64,000 nt of DNA from Sarcocystis neurona (lineage: Eukaryota; Apicomplexa; Conoidasida; Eucoccidiorida; Sarcocystidae). Both the position numbers and the translations under genes were made by a program. Shown here in pieces: positions 10,896 through 19,800 of the stretch (positions are counted from its first letter, which is position 1; each line of letters begins with the position of its first letter). The DNA is taken from positions 143,758 to 207,757 of the forward strand of contig KL647294.1 of assembly GCA_000727475.1 (NCBI GenBank). Direction: 5' to 3'. The notes below the pieces were generated by a model, which saw only the letters and a list, made by a program, of their open reading frames with translations, searched no databases and was not told where the DNA came from.

Positions 10896-12582
10896 AAACG
10901 ACAGCAGCAGCGGCAACGACTGCAGCAGTAGCAGCAGCCACGTACAGGACACCAGCAGCAGACAGGTGTGGAGTGGGAGTCTCAAACGAAGTAGCATGCG
11001 AAGGAACAGCAGCGGGAGCAGCAACAGCGCCTCGACAGGCACCAGTAGCAGCAGCTGGAGCAGTCGTCGACCGGTCAGCTGCTGGTGGAGAGGCACCAGC
11101 CGCTGCAGATGTTTCTTCTGTAGCAGCAGCCGCGGTAGGATGAAAGAAACTGGCAAAGGCGTAGAGGCGGACGACGCAGCACACACCGGGACAGCGACGC
11201 GACAGCAGCAAGAGGCACAGCAGCAGACAGCTGCTGCCGCATGTATAGGGGCGCGTTTAGAAGGAGGGGACGGGACAGGAGCTGCAGCAGAAGCAGCAGT
11301 TGCAGCAAAAACACTTACAGGCGAGGAAGGAGCAGCAGCGTCTGCAACACAAGAAACAGCAACGGCAACAGAAGCGGAACAGGGTCGCAGCAAACTTCCT
11401 GAGGCGTGGAAGGATTGCCCAGAGGACTTGATAGAATTTCTGCTGCCGCCTGCGCTGCCGCTCGAACTACGCGCAGCCGCAACAGCAGGTCGCCCCCCCT
11501 CCCTGTGGAGCGAGGAGGAGGTGCAGGCGGTGCTGCAGCAGGTGGAAGTACAGCGTCTCGGCGACGCGCACAGACGCGCCTCGAACGCAGAAACAGGGGA
11601 AACAGCAACTGCTTCACCAGAGGCAACAGCAGCAGGACCACCCCTGGGGACAGCCGCTGCCGCCGCTGCAGAGGAGGAGCAGCAGGTGCAAGAGGCGTCG
11701 CGTTGGTGTGAAGAAAATGAAGTGTGCCCTGGCCCCAGCCCACCGGGAGCGGGCGACCCGCAGCAGGAACAGCAGCAGAAGAGGAGGAGTGCACTAGACA
11801 GAGCAGCAAGAGATGCCGGGGGCAAGAGAAGCAGAGAGGCCACCGAAGCAGCTGAAGAGTATTTTGATGACCCGGCGACCCGCAGATTTGTGAACGCGTG
11901 CGAAGAAGGAGAGACGCGGTGGCTACAGTATCCCGAGCCGAATACGTTGTGGCCGAACCCACTGCTGCACCACCACCGCATGCAGCCATTCCGCTGCGCT
12001 CGCGTTTCTCAAGCAGCGGCTGCAGCAGGACAACGAGAAGCAGCAGCAGGCGAAGCGTCACGAGAAGGAGGAGCAGCAGGAGAGGATGGGAAGTCAGCAG
12101 GAGCAGCTGCGATGGGTCGAGGAAATGCGCAGACAGGAGGAGGTAGAGAGGGAGAAGCGCCAGCAGCAGCGGGAGGCAAGGAGGGGGAAAGGGCACTGGT
12201 GCAGCAGGAGATGCGGCTGAATAGGCTGCGGCTGGAAAGCCTGTGGAAGCACGCCAAGAGCTACGGCATGTCCTGGGACGAGGTAGATGAGGTGTACATA
12301 CACTTCATACGAGAGAAGCAGCAGCGACAGGCGCGCTGGGAGGCCAGGCGTCACGACCTGCTGCAGTTCGCTGCGGTCGTCTGCGCACGAGAAGTGCAGC
12401 AGGAACGAGCAGCAGAGCTAGCAGCCGCTGGCGTTCGTCTGCAGCAGCTGCCACCCGAGCATCAACAGCAGCTGCTTCTCCCTCGCAGCTTACACAGGAA
12501 GGCCACCAGAAAGTGCGTCACACACCGTCCTGCTTCAAATATATGCGCATGCGCACCCCCACATAAGCGTTTAAATAGATGA
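9439..12582 (+). CDS. Hypothetical protein with Ala/Ser-rich N-terminus and unique C-terminal domain
   Basis: This plus-strand frame has an ATG at 9439 and is open to 12582, but only the 3' part is convincing. From about 11390 there is unique sequence (LPEAWKDCPEDLIEFLLPP), then EEYFDDPATRRFVNACEEG near 11850 and a helical segment containing SYGMSWDEVDEVYIHFIREK near 12260-12325. A donor-like AGAAA/gtgcgt occurs near 12513, so the last residues of the frame may be intronic. An acceptor-like cttacag precedes 11319. The 9439-11100 part is almost pure CAG translation and may include introns or an incorrect start. I do not recognise the C-terminal domain, and a conserved apicomplexan hypothetical protein is the most I can say. 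Confidence 0.4.
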
Positions 12583-12935
12583 AGAGATCTACGTACATGT
12601 GGATCTTTGTCTATCTGCACGTGTGTACAGGTACAGTATATATCTCATACCCGCATGTGTGAGAACCTGTAAGTCCGTTACCCAGTATATATATATATGG
12701 GGGGATGTTGCTGGTCTTATCCCTGCTGCTGCTGTTCTTGTTGCGTGTGCTTGGCTGCTGCTGCTGCTGTCGCGCGCATCAACGTTGCTGCTGGGTGTGC
12801 GGTGGTGCTTGTCTTCTACTGTTGCTGCCTGGCGTGCGGGCGCTTGCTCTGACTGCTGTTGCGCGCCGTCTGCTGCTTTTTCTCATTTACTGCTGCTGCT
12901 TCAGCACATATGTGGGTTGCCGCTGCTTCCGCTGC

Positions 12936-13451
12936 TTATTCGTATGATGCTGTTGCTGCTGCTTCTGTGTTTTGCCTGCTGCTGTTTCGTCTAGGGGTCT
13001 CGCTCCGGTAGCCGTTGTTGTGGAGTCTGCTGCTGTTGATGCGCCGTCTGCTGCTGCCGTTGCTGCAGCAGTAGTACGTGCTTCTGCTGCTCTGTAGATG
13101 AAACGTCGCCGCTGCTGTGTATGTTCTGCTGCTGGTGTGCGTGGCGTCTCCGCTGCGGCTGCGGAGCTGTCGCTTGCGATCGGTGCTGGACGTCGCCTGC
13201 GGCTCCTGCTGGCGTTGTGCGCATTCTGCTGCTGCGGGGACTGCTGCTGCTGCTGCCATGGATGCTGCTGCCCTGGATGCTGCTGCTTCTTTGCCTTCTA
13301 CTGCTCTTGTGGCTCGGATCGTCCATGCCGCTGCCGCTCCGGATGCGTCTTGCGGTGCTGCTACTTCGTTTGCAGGTTGTATTACCAGTGGCATGATGCC
13401 TATTTTTCTCCTTGGCAGCCGGGACGCTTGCAGCAGCTGCTTAAAACGCAC
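12936..13451 (-). CDS. Weak candidate exon, minus strand
   Basis: A minus-strand acceptor-like gttttaag leads into unique sequence (QLLQASRLPRRKIGIMPLV) and then an Ala/Gln/Ser-rich tail that stops at 12936. CAG polarity agrees with minus-strand coding. Function is unknown and the gene ends are not defined. Confidence 0.25.
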   Translation of the reverse strand: MRFKQLLQASRLPRRKIGIMPLVIQPANEVAAPQDASGAAAAWTIRATRAVEGKEAAASRAAASMAAAAAVPAAAECAQRQQEPQATSSTDRKRQLRSRSGDATHTSSRTYTAAATFHLQSSRSTYYCCSNGSSRRRINSSRLHNNGYRSETPRRNSSRQNTEAAATASYE

Positions 13452-13499
13452 GTCACCTTGCGTATGCTTCAGCGCGAGACTGCTGAGCGGTACTTGCTT

Positions 13500-14560
13500 C
13501 TTTTGAGTTCGAATAGCAGCAGCAGCAGCGAGGAGAGAGACCGAAGCAGGAGCAGTAGCAGCAGCGAGAGAGGTGGCAGCAGCAGCAGCAGCACCAGTAG
13601 AAGCAGAAGAAGCAGCAGCAGACGTGAGGAGGAGAAAGAGGGACGTGACGAGGCGCGAAGTCCGGGGTGGCAGCAGACGCAGTTACTGAAGCTGTTGCAC
13701 CCCGTGGAATAGGTATAAGGGTAGTGAGTATCACAACGATGTTGCTGCATCAGCACCAACACCAGCCACAGCAGCCACAGCAGCGGCTGCGATATGTAGA
13801 GCAGCAGCTGCACACACCGCAGGAGCAGCAGGTACAGAAGAGGAGTAGCAGGTACAGCAGGATCAGCCTTAGCGAGAAGAAGCGGCAGCGAAATGTTTGG
13901 TGAAAACAGTTTCCCTGTACGAGTAGCAGCAGTTATTGCGACACGGCCTGCGAGGAGAGCAATAGCTGCAGCACGGGCAGGAGCAGTAGCACGTGTAACA
14001 TTAGCAGTTGCAGCACGGTGGTCAGCAACAGCATTAGCGCCAGTAGCAGGTGCGGAGCAGCTGTCGCTTCAAGAGTAATTTTGCAGACAGAGCGCTGGTA
14101 GCACCAGCAGCAGCAGGGAAGAAAAGAGAAGCGGTAGCAGCAGCAGCGTCGGGAGAAGCTCCAGCAGCTGGTCGGCCAGGAGGCACAGCAAAAACAAAAG
14201 CAGGTGTAGCTCCTGGGCCAGGGGGAGCACCAGCAGTAGCCGCCGGGCGAGGAGGAGCAGCAGCAGCTAAAGCAAGAGCAGTAAAAGCTAACGCAAGAGC
14301 AGCAGCACGTACTACCGAGCGAAGTAGCGGGACCACGAGCTTCCCAAGCGAAATCCGGAGCAGCTCCACCTATGTGTGCCATGCTGATGCGACCCGTACT
14401 AGCAAAAGCAGAAGCACCAGCAGCAGGGTCGACAGCAGCTGTCCCCCAGCGGTTGCGGAGCAGCGGCGGCAGGGCGTCACTTGCAGCAGGGGTGATTCCA
14501 CAAGCAGCTGCAGCAGCCCTAGTTATTTTCAGCGGACATATCTCCGTCTGCCTTTCGTCT
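13500..14560 (+). other. CAG-rich block, possible plus-strand low-complexity coding
   Basis: Plus-strand CAG/GCA repetition is open in several frames (Ala-rich around 13893-14078 and 14080-14340). No unique domain, reliable start or splice pair was found. It may be part of a gene or unconstrained repeat. Confidence 0.25.
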
Positions 14561-14799
14561 GTGGTCGCTTCAGTAACAGGTACATGACCTGTGGCTCTTA
14601 TTTCTCAAGCGGCCAACTCCCTTCCTTCAAAACAAGATTGTCTACGGTATGTGTTAGGCAGGTCTATTTCTGTGGACACCAGGATAGTTTCCTGTGTACA
14701 TGTATCATTGTACCTATATATGTATATACATATATGAAAAGCGTTGTGTGTTCCCCCTATAATATAAGAATATGCGCTTTCATAGGGAGCATGACGGAT

Positions 14800-14884
14800 C
14801 GCTTGCATGCTTGCGATATATATATATATATATATATATACTTATGACCACAGAATCACTGCTACACACTGCAGGTATGCTTGT

Positions 14885-14923
<39 letters not shown>

Positions 14924-15118
14924 AGATCCGTAAATGTGTACAGGCACGTTTGAGTGTGATAGACGCACCTGTGAGGACGGAAGCAATCATAGCTACATCT
15001 GCGTGGAAGGGTTCCCTTGTCAGCAGACGTGTGTGGGTGTACGTACATATACATATGTGTGTAGCGCTGCGGACAATGAGCAATTCAGTAGCTATTTTGC
15101 GTGTCCACAACGCTTGCA

Positions 15119-15158
<40 letters not shown>

Positions 15159-15340
15159 TACGTATATCTAAATAAGATGTCTCGGTACAAAAGTTGGCGC
15201 ATCCATCTACGGTTAGCTACGAAGCTGCTGTCCCTCGACGTGCATCTTTACGTGCGCGTTTCAGGCAGCCCTGTGCATGCGTACGCACAAACATATATAT
15301 ATATATATATATATCCACTATACATATACATGTAGGTTTA
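14800..15340. repeat. TA microsatellite cluster
   Basis: Several uninterrupted TA runs (about 14817-14841, 14887-14923, 15117-15145 and 15294-15315) are separated by short unique segments. No coding evidence. Confidence 0.8.
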
Positions 15341-15359
15341 TGTAGATATATTCGTGGGG

Positions 15360-16380
15360 TGCGCGTGTAAGATCAGTTGCCCTGGCATTGGGGTCCAGGC
15401 AGGCTTGGGGAGGGGCGCATCTCAGCGTCATGCCAGCATGTACATACTACGCCTGTAATGCCAGGCACATCTCCCCAGCAGCGATGCGCGCATTTGTAAA
15501 AAGGAGGATATCTACGCTGAGTCACTGGGGTGTACGTACTGCCCTGAAGGTACGGCTGCATATAGATGCGTACGCGGGAGGTAAACTGCAGCACTCACTC
15601 CTCGGATGAAATTGTCCACTGGCGCCCTGGGGGCGTTTAACTCAGGCTGATCCCCGTGCCAACGGGTGAAAGTTCGATTCTACACTACGCAGATGCCGCT
15701 TCCTGCTCAGAGTGTACGTACACTCCGGACGACAGCTTATGCACAAAGCAAAGTTTCTCCGTATCGCGCCAACAGGGACTACACGCGAACTGTACAGGGT
15801 AATATTTGCCTCACTGCGTGGGTGCGTATCTAGTCGTAATACGTGTCTTGTTGACGGTAGCGATGGCGCGTGGGGTATACGTGCAGCACACCTACGATGG
15901 GTGACTTCCTGTTGAGCGAGAATGGGAGTGCTGCGTTGGCGCTGGGAAGTCTCGAGTGTCTGTACAGCGTGAAAACTGAGGGTCGGCACACATAGACGTT
16001 GTGCGCTCGTACCTAGCACGTGGATTACAGAAACGCACACCTGTATCACATCAGGGAATCCGCCTGCAGAGAAAGGCTTTTTTTTTTTCACGTTGGAGCG
16101 TACGCACGCCTCGGGAAGTAGGTACACCGTGAGGCCACGCTTCAATGTAGAACCTTTACCTTTTCACTGCCGACACTATTCTTTTGTGTCAGACTGCATG
16201 CACAGCTCGGTCACTCTGCACGTCGCCACCCGCAAATGTGTACACATACAGACACGTGTGCATGCACACATTCCACTGCACGCTTCTCTAAACGTACAGT
16301 TGAAACCGTAAGTAGACAGAGAGATACACGTATCGATAAGCGTTAGTGTACAAATACACACGCATAGAAAACACGAATGC
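15360..16380. other. Non-repetitive intergenic island
   Basis: This kilobase lacks both CAG runs and TA microsatellites, unlike its surroundings. A 167-codon minus-strand frame (15642-16145) opens with a non-ATG codon and has no recognisable motif. One copy of the GTGTACGTACAC palindrome lies at 15712-15723. I cannot assign a gene. Confidence 0.4.
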
Positions 16381-16663
16381 GGGCACATCTCATACAAGGC
16401 GTGGAAAGAAACGGGGCGAGATGCTACAGATCTTTTACGAAATTTATTAGCAGCAGCGGTGCACAGCAAGGAGACGCTCGGTGCGTCCGTAAATTACTAC
16501 TGCTTCGGATGCCTGGGCTACTGCTGCTGTTGCTCTTCCAGAGGCCGTCGCCGCCACCGCACTGCAGCAGCAGCTGCTCCTGCAGCCGTAGGTGCACACG
16601 GTTGAGCCGCTGGTGTCGCTGCTGCTTCCTCGTCTGTCGCAGCTGCTGCTTGCGTAGCTACCA

Positions 16664-16810
16664 CTACTGTCCGGTAAGGTGCTGCGGCGCCAGCAACTCC
16701 TGCAGCTTCTTCGTCAGCGTTTTCCGCTTGACAAGGTGCTGCCGCCGCTGCGCCCACTGCACATGGCCCGGCTCCGACAGCCGCTGTGTCGCTGCTGTTC
16801 CTACGAATGC
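16664..16810 (-). CDS. Possible 3' exon of the upstream minus-strand gene
   Basis: A minus-strand frame with unique helical sequence (RRQHLVKRKTLTKKLQELL) ends at a stop at 16664. An AG acceptor lies upstream in the cattcgtag context near 16798. It follows the large frame ending at 16852 and could be an alternative or additional terminal exon. The evidence is composition and position only. Confidence 0.25.
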   Translation of the reverse strand, partial: AFVGTAATQRLSEPGHVQWAQRRQHLVKRKTLTKKLQELLAPQHLTGQ

Positions 16811-16851
16811 TCCGTTACTGTTATTGCTGTTGCGAATGTCGTGCACAAATC

Positions 16852-19800
16852 TTAGAGATTGGCTGCAGCGCGAAAGCTTCGCCAGAGCTCTTCTGCAGCA
16901 CGGCGCTTCTCTGCTGCTTGTTTCCTCTTCTGCTGTTCTGCGGAGTGCCACTCTGCCACCCGGGGATACTCGACGACCTGCTTGCCCACTGCAGCAGCCG
17001 CATGGAGTATTTTCTGGAGCAGCATAATTTCCTCCCTTACCATTGCTACAACAGCCAGTGCTTGGTCTGCTGTTGCTGCAGCACCTTGTCGTCGTCCACC
17101 GACAGCTGGACGAGCAACGTGCCTTTCGCTGACGACTAGCTGGGTGTTTGCTGCTCTCGTTTCCACAGCGGCTCTTGCTGCCGCTCCTCTTTCCCACTGT
17201 CGACGTCCGGCTGTCCTAGCCGCAGCCGGTGCCGTTGCTCTATTCGCCAGAGCTGTCGCTACTCCTGCTGCTTTCCCTGTCGCCGCTGCTGCAGCTGCAG
17301 CTGGTGCGCCTATATCCTCTAGTGAACATCTTCCTCCAGCAGACCACCCACCTGGGGTTGCGATCTGCTGCGCGTCCTCGCTTGAAGTGCACGAAGGTGC
17401 AGGCCACCGAAGCAAGAGAACAGCCATGGCAGCAAACGAGATCCCCGCGCCAGCAAGCAGTTGCCTCAATCCTCCGCTGCTGCTGTTGAGTGCCCTCTGC
17501 ATACCGCGAGGGGTAGACGCTTGTAACCCGCGGGGTAGCTGCAGTTCCCAGGGGGTCGTAGGAAAGGGGGAGAACGGCTGCAGCAACAGGTGCTCTTGCC
17601 GCTGCCGCTGCTGCTCCTGCAACTGCTCCAGGAGTCGCTGCCACGGTCGTGCACGCAGTGCCTCCTGCACAGCAGCCTCCTCCTCCTGCAACAACGACGA
17701 TGAGCAAAACGCATGCAGGTGGCCTCCGAGACACGCTGGACGCCACCCCACACACGCGGCAACCTCGTCTGTCTCCAGCCGCGACTCCTGGATTTTGCCG
17801 CAAGTCGCCCTGTCCTGCTGTTGTCCCCTCTCACGACCGTGCTCGTGCTGCAGCAGAAGAGCCTGCTGCTCTTGCTGCTCATTCAGCACCGTCGTGCGTA
17901 CCCCCGCCCGCTCATTCTGCTGGTGCTGCTCCTCTTGTTGCTGCTGGCGGTCCTGGGTCTGCCGTTGCCGTTCCGCCCCAACAGGCAAACACAAGACCTC
18001 GTGCTGCAGTATTAACTCCACTGCGAGCGCGTCCACTACGCCTGCTGGCAGCAACAGGCAACTAATCCCTTTGTGGTGCTGCCCGAAAGATCCGTCTCTC
18101 ACGCTACCGTGTGTGGGCCCGCCAACATCCACAGCCACGCAGCTGCTGCTGCTGCAGCTGTTGTTTCCAGCATGTTTTCTGCTACTCGCGCTCAGCCGTC
18201 TGCTGCTTCCGCTGATGCTGCTGCGGCTCCGGCGTCGACCGCTTCCTCCGGCGCGACTGCTATTACGGAACTCGTGGTGGCTATCACTACTGCTGCACCT
18301 GGATGAGCTGTCGCGGCTAGTCGATCTGCTGCTGCTGGTGCTGACACCGTCCCTCCGCCCCCTCCCGCTACACAGACGGCTGCTGCTACTCGTGCCGCTG
18401 CTGCTACTGGTTTGACTGCTGCCGTGGCTGCTGCTGCCCCTTGCCGCGTTGTCCCTGCTCCTCGGGTTGCTGCTGCCGACGGTGCTCACGCGACTGCTGC
18501 TGTCGTTAGAGCTGCTGCTGGTGCGTTTCGGACTGGGATACCACTGCGCGTCTACGCGAACGTTTTTCAGCTGCTCGTATTGAGTAACGGATTTTTTAAG
18601 CAGCTGCAGCAGAGCTAGATAACTGTCGCATGGTGGAACCGCTGCTGCAGACAACTCTTCTGTGGCAGCAAACCTGTGTACGTCCACGTCAGCGGCACCC
18701 CCAGCTTCTGCTGCTGCACAAGGACCAGACGGCCAACTTCGATTGCCTGTAGCGCCTTTGAGAAGTCGGCAGCAGCATGCAGACGCTGATCTGTACAGCG
18801 GATTCTTCATACAAATAAGTGCCGCTCCTGCTGACTTGCTGCTGCCGCTTGTTTCTCCTGGTGCTGCTGCTGCTGCTACACCGTCAAGAGCGGTGCCTTC
18901 CCTCGGGCTCCCGCTGCCTCCTGCTGCGTCTGCGGCAGCATCCCTGAGACAAATGAACCTCCTGTTGCTCCCGCTGCGTCTATGGGGTGCCGCAGCCTCT
19001 GCGTTATCGATGAACGCACCCCCCCTGCTACTGCTGCTGCTGTTTGCTGCTATTGTTGCACTTGCGTCACGCATTGCAACATCAACAGGAAGAACCGCCG
19101 TTTCTCGAGGGCAATCTAGTGATCCTAGACTGCACGTCCAGCGCACCTGAAGCAACTGTTGCAGCTGCATGCGTCTGGCTTGGAGCTGCAGCAGCTCCTC
19201 CTGCGCCTCTGCCACCTCGCGTTGCAGCCACTGTTGCTGTTGGTGCAGCCGCTGCTGCTGCTGTTGCCACTGCGGCGACGGCCTGTACAACGTCGGCATC
19301 TGCTGTTCCGCACTTGCAGTTTCTTCTACCAAAACAAAAGCTCTATCTTCGTCGCGTGCTGCGCCGCTTTTTGCTGCTTCTGTAGCATGCGCAGCTCCTG
19401 TGGAAGCCGCTGCTTCTTCTGCTTTTCCTGCTACTACTGCTGCTGTTGATGCCGCCTCTGCTGCTGCTGCTGTCGCTTCTGCTGCTGCCGCCGCGTCCGC
19501 TGCTGCCGCCGTTTCTGCGGTTGCTGCTGCTTCCGCTGCCGCTGCAGCAAGTGCTGCTTTGGCAGTGAGTCGCTCGGCAAAGGCGACTGTATCCCATAGG
19601 ACAGCAGCCACTTCACTCACGAGCCAGGATCTGCCCGGGTCTGCTAGAGCTCCTGCTGCTGCTGCGGCCCCTGCAGGAGCAACAGCTTCCAAGTCTGCGG
19701 CTCTGGCTGCTGCCCGTTCTCTACCAGCTGCCTCTGCTACTATTTGATCTGTGCCGCCCGCCTTTGCATCAGTGCCTGCTGCTATCGCTGCTCCTGCCGC

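Noticed and set aside
15640..15705. tRNA-like B box (GTTCGATTC)
   Set aside because: Flanking bases do not form a T stem, and no acceptor, D or anticodon arm could be folded.
16859..18415. 518-codon plus-strand frame opposite the Nup155-like exon
   Set aside because: CTG-repeat shadow on the non-coding strand; Leu/Cys/Ser-rich with no motif.
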